From Microbacterium fluvii (GTDB lineage Bacteria; Actinomycetota; Actinomycetes; Actinomycetales; Microbacteriaceae): DNA of 64,000 nucleotides. The translations under genes were made by a program, and so were the position numbers. The notes beneath the pieces were generated by a model. That model made no database searches. It was not told the DNA's origin and saw only the letters and a program-made list of their open reading frames with translations. The stretch lies in the NCBI RefSeq assembly GCF_025515205.1, contig NZ_JAOPFX010000002.1, forward strand, positions 124,001 through 188,000, read 5' to 3'. This document shows, piece by piece, positions 49,420 through 58,624 of this stretch (positions within the stretch are counted from its first letter, which is position 1; the number at the start of each line of letters is the position of its first letter).

Positions 49420-49551
49420 TTCAGTCGTCACATATGGCGACTGAACCGCTCGCCAAGGTCGCCACATGTGACGACTGAACTTCGGGCCTCCCCGTTCAGT
49501 CGTCGTAAACGGCGACCGAATCGCTGCGGAGGTCGCCATACGTGACGACTG
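49420..49551. repeat. Tandem pair of palindromic repeat units
   Basis: Unit 1 (49420-49479) has 22-bp arms (TTCAGTCGTCACAT...ATGTGACGACTGAA) with one mismatch. Unit 2 (49495-49551) has related outer arms (CAGTCGTC...GACGACTG) but a diverged middle. The units start 75 bp apart and each is followed by the same CTTCGGGCCTC segment. They fill most of the 265-base gap between a MarR gene and the convergent MFS gene. No coding function is apparent. Confidence 0.85.
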
Positions 49552-49565
49552 AGCTTCGGGCCTCG

Positions 49566-49591
49566 CCCGGTCGCACTTTAGTGTGACCGGG
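49566..49591. terminator. Hairpin downstream of the MFS gene
   Basis: An 11-bp stem (49566-49576 with 49581-49591, one G-U pair) with a TTTA loop lies 14 bases past the end of the leftward MFS gene and also downstream of the rightward MarR gene and its repeats. It is a likely terminator for the MFS transcript. Confidence 0.65.
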
Positions 49592-49604
49592 CCGCGCGGA
49601 GGGG

Positions 49605-50981
49605 CTACTCGCGCGGGGCGGGCACGTGCTTCGGCAGCTTCACGAGCAGCAGCAGGCCGAGGCCGAGAGCGAGAATGATGACGAGGCCGAGGATGCCGAA
49701 GTGCGTCGCGCCGAACCATCCGATGAACAGCGACCACAGCAGCGGCGAGAGGAAGCTCATGACCCGGCCCGTGGTCGCGTAGAGGCCGAAGATCTCGCCC
49801 TGCATGCCCTCGGGCGCGACGCGGGCCAGCAGCGATCTGCTCGATGCCTGCGCCGGACCGACGGCGGCCGAGAGCACGATGCCCCCGATCCAGAAGATGA
49901 GCTTGCCCTCCTCGCGGAAGACGAAGACGAACAGCGCGCTGACGATGAGGATCGACAGTGCCGCGACGATCACGGCGCGCGCCCCGAAGCGGTCGTCGAG
50001 GCGGCCGGCGATGATCGTCGAGATGCCGGCGACGATGTTCAGCGCGATGCCGAAGAGCATGACCTCGGTCGCCGAGAACCCGAATGAGACGGCGGCCAGC
50101 ACGCCGCCGAACGCGAAGACGCCCGCGAGTCCGTCGCGGTAGACGGCGCTCGCGATGAGGAACCAGAACGTCGGCCGGTGGGTGCGGAACAGCCCGACGA
50201 TGTCGTGCGCGAGCACGGCGTAGCTCTGGAAGAACCCGACCTTGGGGCGGTCGTCGCGCCCAGGGGTCTCTGGCACGTTGAAGAAGAAGGGCAGCGCGAA
50301 CACGATCGTCCACACCGCGGCCCCGACGGCGATGAGGCGGTAGGCGAGGCCGTTCGAGACGTCGATTCCGAACCAGTCCAGCTGGGTGAGCACCACCACG
50401 ACGACGAGGGCGAGGATGCCGCCGATGTACCCGAGTCCCCAGCCCAGGCCGCTCACGCGCCCGACGGTGCGCGGAGTGGAGACCTGCACGAGCATCGCGT
50501 TGTAATTGACGCCGCCGATCTCGCTGGCCACCGACCCCAGCGCGACGACGATCGCGCCGAACCAGAAGTACTGCGGCTCGGAGTAGACGAAGAACAGGGC
50601 GAACTGCGCGAGCGCGAGCGCGACGGTCGCCCCCACGACCCAGCGCTTCTTGGTGCCGCGGGCATCCGATCGCTGGCCCAGCACGGGGGCGAGCACCAGG
50701 ACCAGGATGCCGGCGGCGAAGGTGATCCAGCCGTACCACTCGGAGAGGTCGGAGAGCCCTCGACAGTACTCGGTGGCAGCATCCGCCGCCCGCGAGCAGA
50801 CGAGCTCGCCGTCGGCGTTCTGTGCGGCGACCGAATCGGGCAGGAAGCTGTCGGAGACGAGATAGAGCGAGACCCAGACGAAGGTGAGGATCACCGAGTT
50901 GAAGGGCTGGGTCGCCCAGTCCCACAGCGCCCACGAGAACACCTGCTTGCGCGGCACCACGGCCGTAGTCGCCTCAGTCAC
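49605..50981 (-). CDS. MFS transporter, Atg22/UMF1-like
   Basis: This 458-residue, ~12-helix transporter opens with FSWALWDWATQPFNSVILTF (~15-34), the hallmark of the UMF1/Atg22-like MFS branch. GQRSDARGTKKRW (~101-113) is the loop 2-3 motif and FGLYATTGRVMSFLSPLLW (~401-419) a late signature. The function of bacterial members is not settled; efflux of amino acids or other metabolites has been proposed by analogy. A GTG start at 50981 has a weak ribosome site. The gene backs onto the dnaK promoter region, but nothing links it to heat shock. Confidence 0.88.
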   Translation of the reverse strand: MTEATTAVVPRKQVFSWALWDWATQPFNSVILTFVWVSLYLVSDSFLPDSVAAQNADGELVCSRAADAATEYCRGLSDLSEWYGWITFAAGILVLVLAPVLGQRSDARGTKKRWVVGATVALALAQFALFFVYSEPQYFWFGAIVVALGSVASEIGGVNYNAMLVQVSTPRTVGRVSGLGWGLGYIGGILALVVVVVLTQLDWFGIDVSNGLAYRLIAVGAAVWTIVFALPFFFNVPETPGRDDRPKVGFFQSYAVLAHDIVGLFRTHRPTFWFLIASAVYRDGLAGVFAFGGVLAAVSFGFSATEVMLFGIALNIVAGISTIIAGRLDDRFGARAVIVAALSILIVSALFVFVFREEGKLIFWIGGIVLSAAVGPAQASSRSLLARVAPEGMQGEIFGLYATTGRVMSFLSPLLWSLFIGWFGATHFGILGLVIILALGLGLLLLVKLPKHVPAPRE

Positions 50982-51025
50982 ATCGCTCAGGCTAGTGGTC
51001 GCCGAGCCGAACCCCTGGCTGAAAA

Positions 51026-51099
51026 GTTGATATGTGTCGGCTCAACTTCGTTTGACACCTCGCGAGGCCCGGAGTAGCCTTGAGCCATTGCGACTCAAG
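51026..51099 (+). promoter_or_regulatory. dnaK promoter with two HAIR (HspR) operators
   Basis: A perfect-spacing site CTTGAGC-N7-ACTCAAG (51079-51099) matches the HspR inverted repeat HAIR (CTTGAGT-N7-ACTCAAG) at all but one base. A more diverged copy GTTGATA-N7-GCTCAAC lies at 51026-51046. Between them sits a vegetative promoter: TTGACA (51052-51057), 17-bp spacer, TAGCCT (51075-51080). HAIR 2 abuts the -10, so HspR would block initiation until heat stress. The repressor gene is last in the same operon. Confidence 0.9.
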
Positions 51100-51141
51100 T
51101 CGCGCAGACTTCACCGATTCAGCCACACAAAGGAGAAACAC

Positions 51142-53010
51142 ATGGCACGTGCTGTGGGCATCGACCTGGGTACGACGAACTCCGTCGTCTCCGTCCTCGA
51201 GGGCGGCGAGCCCAAGGTCATCGCCAATGCCGAAGGATTCCGCACGACCCCCTCGGTCGTCGCATTCACCAAGGACGGCGAGGTGCTCGTCGGCGAGACC
51301 GCCAAGCGCCAGGCCGTCACCAACGTCGACCGCACCGTCGCGTCGGTCAAGCGCCACATGGGCACCGACTGGACGTTCGACGTCGACGGCAAGAAGTGGA
51401 CGCCGCAGGAGATCTCGGCCCGCATCCTGCAGAAGCTCAAGCGCGACGCCGAGCAGTACCTGGGCGACTCCGTGACGGATGCCGTCATCACCGTGCCCGC
51501 GTACTTCAACGACGCCGAGCGCCAGGCCACGAAGGAGGCCGGCGAGATCGCGGGCCTGAACGTGCTGCGCATCATCAACGAGCCCACCGCCGCCGCGCTG
51601 GCCTACGGCCTCGACCGCGGCAAGGAGGACGAGTTGATCCTCGTCTTCGACCTCGGTGGTGGAACCTTCGACGTGTCCCTGCTCGAGGTGGGCAAGGACG
51701 ACGACTTCTCGACCATCCAGGTGCGCTCCACCGCCGGCGACAACCGCCTCGGCGGCGACGACTGGGACCAGCGCCTCGTCGACTACCTGATCAAGCAGTT
51801 CAAGGACACCTCGGGTGTCGACGTCTCGGGCGACAAGATCGCGCTGCAGCGCCTCAAGGAGGCCGCCGAGCAGGCGAAGAAGGAGCTGTCGAGCTCGACC
51901 TCGACCAGCATCAACCTGCCCTACCTGTCGCTGACCGACTCCGGCCCCGTGTCGCTTTCCGAGACGATCACGCGCGCGAAGTTCGAGGACCTCACCAAAG
52001 ACCTCCTCGACCGCACCAAGAAGCCGTTCGAAGACGTGATCCGCGAGGCCGGCATCAAGGTCGGCGACATCGCGCACGTCGTGCTCGTCGGCGGCTCGAC
52101 CCGCATGCCCGCCGTCAGCGAGCTCGTCAACCGCGAGGCCGGCAAGGAGCCCAACAAGGGCGTCAACCCCGATGAGGTCGTCGCCGTGGGCGCGGCCCTG
52201 CAGGCCGGCGTCCTCAAGGGCGAGCGCAAGGACGTGCTGCTGATCGACGTCACCCCCCTGAGCCTCGGCATCGAGACCAAGGGCGGCATCATGACCAAGC
52301 TCATCGAGCGCAACACGGCCATTCCGACCAAGCGCAGCGAGACCTTCACGACCGCCGACGACAACCAGCCGTCGGTCGCCATCCAGGTCTTCCAGGGCGA
52401 GCGTGAGTTCACCCGCGACAACAAGCCGCTGGGCACGTTCGAGCTGACCGGCATCGCGCCGGCGCCTCGGGGCATCCCGCAGGTCGAGGTCACCTTCGAC
52501 ATCGACGCCAACGGAATCGTGCACGTGTCGGCCAAGGACAAGGGCACCGGCAAGGAGCAGTCGATGACGATCACCGGCGGCTCGTCGCTGCCCAAGGACG
52601 ACATCGAGCGCATGGTGCGCGAGGCCGAGGAGCACGCCGCCGAAGACAAGAAGCGCCGCGAGGCCGCCGAGGTGCGCAACCAGGCCGAGACCCTGTCGTA
52701 CTCGATCGACAAGCTCATCAAGGAGAACGACGACAAGCTGCCCGACGACGTCAAGTCCGAGGTGCAGGGCGACGTCGACGCTCTGAAGACGGCGCTGGCC
52801 GGCGACGACGACGAGGCCGTGAAGGCCGCGTTCGACAAGCTCAACCAGAGCCAGGGCAAGCTGGGCGAGGCGATCTACGCCGCGAGCCAGGCTGCCGGCG
52901 AGCAGGGCGACCCCACGGTGACCGACCCGGGTAACGGCGACGTGCCGAACCCCGAGGAAGATGTCATCGACGCCGAGGTCGTCGACGACGAGGACGAGAA
53001 GAAGGACTGA
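51142..53010 (+). CDS. dnaK: Hsp70 chaperone DnaK
   Basis: This ATP-dependent cytoplasmic chaperone (622 residues) has ATPase-domain motifs [12 protein letters not shown] (~5-16), [14 protein letters not shown] (~149-162), [16 protein letters not shown] (~172-187) and [14 protein letters not shown] (~313-326). The linker [15 protein letters not shown] (~367-381) leads to the substrate-binding domain, then a helical lid and an acidic tail ending [19 protein letters not shown] precedes the ATG. HspR in actinobacteria is known to use DnaK as co-repressor, so this protein probably takes part in its own control. Confidence 0.98.
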   Translation: MARAVGIDLGTTNSVVSVLEGGEPKVIANAEGFRTTPSVVAFTKDGEVLVGETAKRQAVTNVDRTVASVKRHMGTDWTFDVDGKKWTPQEISARILQKLKRDAEQYLGDSVTDAVITVPAYFNDAERQATKEAGEIAGLNVLRIINEPTAAALAYGLDRGKEDELILVFDLGGGTFDVSLLEVGKDDDFSTIQVRSTAGDNRLGGDDWDQRLVDYLIKQFKDTSGVDVSGDKIALQRLKEAAEQAKKELSSSTSTSINLPYLSLTDSGPVSLSETITRAKFEDLTKDLLDRTKKPFEDVIREAGIKVGDIAHVVLVGGSTRMPAVSELVNREAGKEPNKGVNPDEVVAVGAALQAGVLKGERKDVLLIDVTPLSLGIETKGGIMTKLIERNTAIPTKRSETFTTADDNQPSVAIQVFQGEREFTRDNKPLGTFELTGIAPAPRGIPQVEVTFDIDANGIVHVSAKDKGTGKEQSMTITGGSSLPKDDIERMVREAEEHAAEDKKRREAAEVRNQAETLSYSIDKLIKENDDKLPDDVKSEVQGDVDALKTALAGDDDEAVKAAFDKLNQSQGKLGEAIYAASQAAGEQGDPTVTDPGNGDVPNPEEDVIDAEVVDDEDEKKD

Positions 53011-53591
53011 TGACCGACAAGGACTTCGACAACGAAGAGGTCCTTCCTGACGACGAGGGGTCGGAGGCTTCGGCCTCCGGCCCCGAGCCGCAGGAGGAGG
53101 GCCTCACGGTCGACGACATCCTGGGCACCGCCCAGAACGCGGATGCCGCCGCCGAAGACGCCGTGATCGCCGATCTCGAGTCGGCCCTGCTCAACGACCT
53201 CAAGCGTCTGCAGGCGGAGTACGCCAACTACCGCCGCCGCACCGAGGAGCAGCGCGAGATCGAGAAGGAGCGCGCCAAGGGCGAGGCCGTCAAGGCCCTC
53301 CTGCCGGTGCTCGACGACCTCGACCGGGCCGACAAGCACGGCGACCTCGAAGAGGGCAGCCCGTTCTCGGCGATCGCCGAGAAGGTGCGCGGCGTCGCCG
53401 AGAAGCTGGGCGTCGAGTCCTACGGCGTCGCCGGCGAGGCGTTCGATCCGCAGCAGCACGAGGCGATCTTCCAAGTGCCCACCCCGGGTGTCACCGAGTC
53501 GACGATCCTCGAGGTCGTCGAGGTCGGCTACCGACTGGGTTCGGTCGAACTGCGACCGGCGAAGGTCGTGGTCGCCGTCCCGGCGGAGTAA
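53010..53591 (+). CDS. grpE: Nucleotide exchange factor GrpE
   Basis: GrpE (193 residues) releases ADP from DnaK. The N-terminal ~60 residues are acidic and disordered. A long coiled coil (~62-110) contains LKRLQAEYANYRRRTEEQRE (~70-89). The C-terminal beta domain has FDPQQHEAIFQVPTPGV (~149-165) and VGYRLGSVELRPAKVVV (~174-190). It overlaps dnaK by one base (TGATG), so the pair is coupled. Confidence 0.97.
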   Translation: MTDKDFDNEEVLPDDEGSEASASGPEPQEEGLTVDDILGTAQNADAAAEDAVIADLESALLNDLKRLQAEYANYRRRTEEQREIEKERAKGEAVKALLPVLDDLDRADKHGDLEEGSPFSAIAEKVRGVAEKLGVESYGVAGEAFDPQQHEAIFQVPTPGVTESTILEVVEVGYRLGSVELRPAKVVVAVPAE

Positions 53592-53600
53592 GGAGCATCC

Positions 53601-54590
53601 ATGGCCAGTCAGGACTGGTTCGACAAGGACTTCTACAAGACGCTCGGGGTCTCCAAAGACGTCTCCGACGCCGACCTGAAGAAGACCTACCGCAAGCTGG
53701 CGCGCAAGTATCACCCCGACTCCAACGCGGGCGATGCGAGCGCGGAGGCGAAGTTCAAGGAGGTCAGCGAGGCGTACTCGGTGCTCTCCGACAAGGAGCA
53801 GCGGGCGGAGTACGACCAGATCCGGGCGATGGGCTCCGGCGCACGCTTCACGGCGGGCGGCCAGGGCGCCGGCGGCTTCGAAGACGTCTTCAGCCGCTTC
53901 GGCGGGGCCCGCGGCGGGCGCACCGAGAGCGCCGACTTCGACGACATCTTCGCGATGTTCAACCAGCAGCAGGGCGGCGGCTTCGGCTCCGGCCGCTTCG
54001 GCCAGTCCACCGGCGGATTCCGCGGTTACGGGGGCCCGCAGCGCGGTGCCGACGTGACGGCCCGCACGACGATCGACTTCCTCACCGCCACGAAGGGCGA
54101 GACGATCACGCTGCAGGGCGAAGACGGCAAGCCGTTCAAGGTCAAGATCCCCGCGGGGGTCTCCGACGGGCAGAAGATCCGGCTGCGCGGCCGCGGGCGC
54201 CCGTCGCCCGACGGCGGCGAGACCGGCGACATCGTCGTGCAGGTCGCGGTGCGGCCGCATCCGGTCTTCACCCGTGACGGCCTCAACCTGCGGGTCACCG
54301 TGCCGGTGACCTTCACAGAGGCCGCTCTGGGTGCGACGATCGAGGTTCCGACGCTCGGGGGCGACCCGGTGAAGCTGCGGGTCGCCCCCGGCACTCCCTC
54401 GGGGCGCGTGCTGCGCGTCAAGGGGCGCGGCGTCGAGACGGCCAAGGGCACCGGCGACCTGCTCGCCGAGGTGCAGATCGCCGTGCCGTCGCACCTCGAC
54501 GAGCGCGCCCGCGAGGCGCTCGAGCAGTTCCAGCAGCTCGAGCCCAAAGAGAACCCGCGCGCCGACCTCATGAGCAAGGCCCGAGGCTGA
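53601..54590 (+). CDS. dnaJ: DnaJ-type co-chaperone lacking the zinc finger
   Basis: This Hsp40 (329 residues) stimulates DnaK ATPase. The J domain is at ~9-75 with the essential HPD in YRKLARKYHPDSNAG. A Gly/Phe-rich linker (~80-150) follows, then two C-terminal beta domains (VKIPAGVSDGQKIRLRGRG, ~174-192; VKLRVAPGTPSGRVLRVKGR, ~255-274). The four CxxCxGxG zinc repeats of classical DnaJ are absent, so it is a CbpA-like type II protein although it occupies the dnaJ place in the operon. GGAG precedes the ATG. Confidence 0.95.
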   Translation: MASQDWFDKDFYKTLGVSKDVSDADLKKTYRKLARKYHPDSNAGDASAEAKFKEVSEAYSVLSDKEQRAEYDQIRAMGSGARFTAGGQGAGGFEDVFSRFGGARGGRTESADFDDIFAMFNQQQGGGFGSGRFGQSTGGFRGYGGPQRGADVTARTTIDFLTATKGETITLQGEDGKPFKVKIPAGVSDGQKIRLRGRGRPSPDGGETGDIVVQVAVRPHPVFTRDGLNLRVTVPVTFTEAALGATIEVPTLGGDPVKLRVAPGTPSGRVLRVKGRGVETAKGTGDLLAEVQIAVPSHLDERAREALEQFQQLEPKENPRADLMSKARG

Positions 54591-54604
54591 CATCATGCGC
54601 TCGA

Positions 54605-54671
54605 ATCAGGAGATCTCGCCGACACAGGAGGTTCCGCGGCGAAACGACCTGCCCCGGCGAGATCTCCTGAT
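54605..54671. repeat. Inverted repeat between dnaJ and hspR
   Basis: Perfect 16-bp arms (54605-54620 and 54656-54671; ATCAGGAGATCTCGCC and its complement) enclose 35 bases that contain a further AGGT/ACCT pairing. It follows the dnaJ stop by 14 bases and precedes hspR. The core GGAGATCTCGCC also occurs in the inverted repeat inside cysD. It may lower hspR expression relative to the chaperones or be a mobile palindrome. Confidence 0.8.
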
Positions 54672-54704
54672 CTCAGGCGGGTTGCGGGAGGGGCGGTGGC
54701 ATCG

Positions 54705-55166
54705 ATGAGTGACAGCCCGATCGACGACGACGCGCCGATCTTCGCGATCGCCGTGGCCGCGGAACTCGCCGGCATGCACCCGCAGACGCTGCGGCAGTAC
54801 GACCGGCTGGGCCTCGTTGTGCCCGACCGCACCCGCGGCGGATCGCGCCGATACTCGCTGCGCCACGTCGGGCAGCTCCGCGAGGTCGCCAAGATGTCGG
54901 CCGAGGGCATGGGGCTTCCGGCCATCTCGCGCATCCTCGAGCTCGAGGGGCGTGTGCGCGAGCTGCACCTGCGGGTGCGCGACCTCGAAGAGCGCGTGCG
55001 CACCGAGATGGAGCGCCGCCCCGGCGCCCGCGTGTTCGCGGCCGGTGCCAGCGGCGGCGTCATTCCGCTCCGCCACGGCGTGCGGGTGCGCCGCGCGACC
55101 GAGGTCGTGCTGTGGCGCCCCCGGCACACGATCGAGCAGGGCCAAGAGCAGCCAGACGACGACTGA
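54705..55166 (+). CDS. hspR: Heat-shock repressor HspR (MerR family)
   Basis: This MerR-type regulator (153 residues) has helix-turn-helix FAIAVAAELAGMHPQTLRQYDR (given in two parts: FAIAVAAELAG and MHPQTLRQYDRLGLV, ~13-38), wing RTRGGSRRYSLRHVGQL (~42-58), then a coiled coil (~70-105). A C-terminal Arg-rich tail follows. HspR binds HAIR sites with DnaK; two such sites lie at the operon promoter. The ATG at 54705 gives MSDSPID; a GTG three codons earlier (54696), closer to GGGAGGGG, is equally plausible. Confidence 0.93.
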   Translation: MSDSPIDDDAPIFAIAVAAELAGMHPQTLRQYDRLGLVVPDRTRGGSRRYSLRHVGQLREVAKMSAEGMGLPAISRILELEGRVRELHLRVRDLEERVRTEMERRPGARVFAAGASGGVIPLRHGVRVRRATEVVLWRPRHTIEQGQEQPDDD

Positions 55167-55244
55167 GTCGACACGCGGGGGGCGGATGCTGTCGCGCCCG
55201 CGTCCCGACGCGTGCCGGCCCGCGCGTCCGATCCGAGCCGCGTG

Positions 55245-58200
55245 TCAGCCCTGCAGTCGCCCGGCCCGCCGCATCCGCTGCGCCGTCACCGCGATGCCGG
55301 CGACGATCAGCCCGAGGGCGGCCAGCGGCAGGAGGGGCGAGACGCCGCCGCCACCGGTGCCGGCGAGATCGTCGGGCGCTGTGTCGGGGTCGTCCGGCGT
55401 GGGTGCGGTGTCGGCCGTGTTGACGAGGGTGATCCGCACGAGCGACTGGTCGTTGATCGCCGCGTTCGGGATCACGACCCTGCCGTCGGGCTCCGGCGTG
55501 AGCACCTGACCGTCGACAGTCCACGTCGGCGCCCCCCACGAGACGCCGTCGACGTCGGGCAGGTCGCCTTCCTCCACCTCGACGATCGACGAGACCGGAA
55601 TCCAGTCGCTGGTCAGCACGATGTCCGGCTCGAGTTCGAGGTGGGTCTGCGGTTCGCTGTCGAGCCACCAGTCGACCGGATAGGTCGTGCCGGCGGGCAC
55701 CGCGTCGGCCCGCGGGCCGTCGACCCGCTTGACGATCGAATAGCGGGTCAGCTGCTCCACCGAGTTGGTCACGGTCGCCTCGGCGGTCTCGCCGGCGCGG
55801 ATCACGAGGAAGTTCGAGGGCGTCCAGACGATCTCGCCCCAGTTGTAGTCGTCGGGGAGGGCGGACTCTGCGGGAGTCACCTCTTCGAGGCGCACGACCG
55901 TGCCGACCGTGAACCGCACGGGCATCCCGTCGCCGTCGAGGGGCCCCGCCGCCGTGCCGTCGGCCGGCAGCTCGAACGTTCCGGTGGTGACCCCCGAGCT
56001 GGGGCTCCAGGCGGTGTAGGTCACCGTGAACGTGTCGTCGAGCAGTTCGTCGGCGCTGATGCCGACGAGGTCTTTCGACACAAGGAAGGTGCCCGTGATC
56101 AACGAGGCGTCGTTGGTCACGGTGCCATCGACCGTGCCCTCGCCGCCGGTGCCGATGACCAGGCTCGACGAGGAGTAGCCGGGGGCGCCCCAGCGGAGGA
56201 AGGGCACGTTGGGTGCCGTGAGCTCTTCATAAGTGACGACCGTGCCGTAAGGGAACTGCAGCGGATCACCGGCGGCGTCCACCGGTCCCACCGGCGTGCC
56301 GTCTGCGGGCAGCCGCAGCACGCCGTCGACGGTGCTGCCGTCGGGCAGCGTCGCCTCCCACGCGACGGTGAACTCGATCGAGGAGGGCAGGTTCTCGCCC
56401 GAGATGCCTTCGAACTCCTTCTGCAGGGTGAACGTGCCCTGCCGCAGCGAGTTGGCGACCTCGATCGTGATCGCCCCCTCGTCGGTGGGCAGGTCGACCT
56501 CGACGGGCTCGCCGAAAGGCGCCGGGTAATCGGTGGAACCGGTGCCGGTCGTCACGGTGATGACGGGCTCCGCCCACCCGCTCACATCGACCGGAGTGCC
56601 GCCGTTGGTGGGCACCTCCTCGGCGAGATAGAGCACATCCGCTGCGGGGTCGACGCCGGTGAGCTCGGCCGGCGCATCGATCGGAAGCGGCACGGTCGTG
56701 AGGGCCGACGGGGCTGCGCCGTACGACAGGGTGTAGTCGAAGGCGGCCATGCTCGCATCGCCGATCGACTTGACGATCGTGATGGTGCGGCCGACCCCCT
56801 CGGGTGCGTAGGTGTTGGTCACGGTGGCCAGCACGTTCTGCCCGCCCGAGGTGATCTCGACGATCCGAGAGGGGCTCCACGAGACACCCGTGAGGTCGTA
56901 CCCCGGCACATCGGGCAGCGTCGTGCGGTCTTCGACGAGGAGGATGCGGGTGCCCACAGGGAACTGATCGCCGACGTCGACGGGCGTGCCGTCCAGCGGA
57001 ACGTCGAGGGTGCCGGTGCCGACGAACCCTCCCTCGAACGCGGCCGCCCACGCGACCGTGACGTCGCCGGAGGGGAGGTCGCCGGGGGCTACGCCCTCGA
57101 CCTCCTTGGCCACCGAGAAGGTGCCGGTGGGGTCGGCCTCGGCGGTGTTGGTCACCGTCACCAGCTGGGGCTCGTCGCCGATGGTGATCGGCGATGGCGT
57201 GATCTCGACGTCGGTCCAGGTGTACCCGGGCACCGAGATCGGTTCGATCTCGGCGAAGGTCACCTCGGTGCCGATCGGGAAGTCGACCCCCGCGTCTACC
57301 GTCGTGCCGCCGGCCGGCAGCTCGAGCGACGACGAGTACACGGTGCCGTCCGGCTCGGTCGCGGTGTAATTGACCGTGAAGGTCGTGCCGTCGGGCAGCT
57401 CGTCGTCGTCGATGCCGACGAGCGCCTTGCGCATCGAGAAGGTGCCGAGGGTCGGCTCGCAGGTGAGCGTTCCGGCGAACAGGAACGAGTGCACCTCGCC
57501 GCCCTGCAGCGTGACGTCGCGCCCGAGCACCTGACCGTCCAGCGGTGCGGCGGTGATCGTCACATCCGCGTCGGGGGCGTAGATCGATCCGTCGATCCGC
57601 GCTTCGGCGGCCGCCACCGCGACGTCGCCGGTGAGCTCGGACAGATCCCAGAAGATGTAGGGCGAATAGGCGCCCTGCGGGTCGGCCCTCGCCCCGATCA
57701 CGGTCGTCGTGGTGGGGTCGGTGACGCGGATCACGAGCGGGTTGACGACGCCGGGCGTCGGGCCGGGGGAGAACTGGATGAGCGCGGTGCCGGCGATGTC
57801 CTCATAGTCGACGACGTTGGGCTGGTCGGCACTGAGCGGCTCGAGCACGACGCGGCTGCCCACGTCTTCGGCGACCCCCACGTGATGGCCGACGTCGGTG
57901 AAGGCCAGATCGTCGAGACACTGCTTGGCCTGGTCGTAGGTCGCCTCCGCGTTCGCCTCGACGTAGTCGGCGACGGCGGTGGCGGAGGTGTCGAACGTGT
58001 AGATGCTGCCGTCTCCCGTCGCGGATGCGGGGGGCGCGGCATTCGCCGGGTAATCCTGCGCCGTGGCGTCGATCAGCGGCGTCGCATCGACGGTCGATGC
58101 GTCGAGGTTCAGGCGCAGCCAGTCGGCGCGCGCCGCGGCCTGCCACGGGCCGGTGCGCTCGACCATCTTCAGATCGCCCTGCAGCGTCGGGTCGGACGTT

Positions 58201-58595
58201 CCGGCGCTCGTGATCGCCAGGATGCCGTTGCTGGCCGGCGAGTACGACCCGACGAGCAGGCGCGTCGGGTCGCCGTCGACCGTGGGCAGCGTGTAGTCGG
58301 CGGTGCCGGCCGAGACGTGGATGATCGTGTACTGGTCGCTCTCTGCCTGTGACGTGCGCGCGACCCCGCCCGCGGCGAGCGATCCCTCGGTCTCGTCGTT
58401 GGCCATCACGAGGTCTTCGCGGGCATACACGGTGAAGCCGCCGTTCATCGCGAACGGGTTGAGGCTGTCGGGATAGGCAGCAGCGGCGGGCGATGCGGGC
58501 GTGAGTGCGACCGCGCCGGAGGCGGCCAGAGCCACGGCGAGGGTCGCCGCGGCGAGACGGCGGCGTCGGGGGTACTGGGCGGCGTCGGTGCGCAT
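55245..58595 (-). CDS. Cell-wall-anchored surface protein: choice-of-anchor A plus DUF5979-type repeats
   Basis: This 1116-residue exported protein has a signal peptide (~1-40, ending SPAAAA). A choice-of-anchor A type N-terminal domain follows (~41-370; FAMNGGFTVYAREDL, GSLAAGGVA). Then come six tandem ~110-residue Ig-like repeats starting near 384, 490, 600, 721, 835 and 947 (pattern GTFSVxKEVxGxxxxxLP... ending TVTNT), of the DUF5979 type. The sorting signal LAGTG (~1078), a hydrophobic helix and an RMRRAGR tail complete it. LAxTG is the class E sortase motif of GC-rich actinobacteria. Repeats 3 and 6 are the most diverged. It is probably an adhesin or stalk protein. No sortase gene is nearby. 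Confidence 0.88.
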   Translation of the reverse strand: MRTDAAQYPRRRRLAAATLAVALAASGAVALTPASPAAAAYPDSLNPFAMNGGFTVYAREDLVMANDETEGSLAAGGVARTSQAESDQYTIIHVSAGTADYTLPTVDGDPTRLLVGSYSPASNGILAITSAGTSDPTLQGDLKMVERTGPWQAAARADWLRLNLDASTVDATPLIDATAQDYPANAAPPASATGDGSIYTFDTSATAVADYVEANAEATYDQAKQCLDDLAFTDVGHHVGVAEDVGSRVVLEPLSADQPNVVDYEDIAGTALIQFSPGPTPGVVNPLVIRVTDPTTTTVIGARADPQGAYSPYIFWDLSELTGDVAVAAAEARIDGSIYAPDADVTITAAPLDGQVLGRDVTLQGGEVHSFLFAGTLTCEPTLGTFSMRKALVGIDDDELPDGTTFTVNYTATEPDGTVYSSSLELPAGGTTVDAGVDFPIGTEVTFAEIEPISVPGYTWTDVEITPSPITIGDEPQLVTVTNTAEADPTGTFSVAKEVEGVAPGDLPSGDVTVAWAAAFEGGFVGTGTLDVPLDGTPVDVGDQFPVGTRILLVEDRTTLPDVPGYDLTGVSWSPSRIVEITSGGQNVLATVTNTYAPEGVGRTITIVKSIGDASMAAFDYTLSYGAAPSALTTVPLPIDAPAELTGVDPAADVLYLAEEVPTNGGTPVDVSGWAEPVITVTTGTGSTDYPAPFGEPVEVDLPTDEGAITIEVANSLRQGTFTLQKEFEGISGENLPSSIEFTVAWEATLPDGSTVDGVLRLPADGTPVGPVDAAGDPLQFPYGTVVTYEELTAPNVPFLRWGAPGYSSSSLVIGTGGEGTVDGTVTNDASLITGTFLVSKDLVGISADELLDDTFTVTYTAWSPSSGVTTGTFELPADGTAAGPLDGDGMPVRFTVGTVVRLEEVTPAESALPDDYNWGEIVWTPSNFLVIRAGETAEATVTNSVEQLTRYSIVKRVDGPRADAVPAGTTYPVDWWLDSEPQTHLELEPDIVLTSDWIPVSSIVEVEEGDLPDVDGVSWGAPTWTVDGQVLTPEPDGRVVIPNAAINDQSLVRITLVNTADTAPTPDDPDTAPDDLAGTGGGGVSPLLPLAALGLIVAGIAVTAQRMRRAGRLQG

Positions 58596-58624
58596 CGGTG
58601 TCCAACCTGATCGGGGCTCGGAGG

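Noticed and set aside
49420..49551. CRISPR array
   Set aside because: Only two units, each self-palindromic over its whole length with no variable spacer pattern, and no cas genes nearby.
55212..58352. 1046-codon rightward frame opposite the surface protein
   Set aside because: Antisense of a repeat protein; no domain, no ribosome site, and the leftward frame has signal peptide, repeats and sorting signal.
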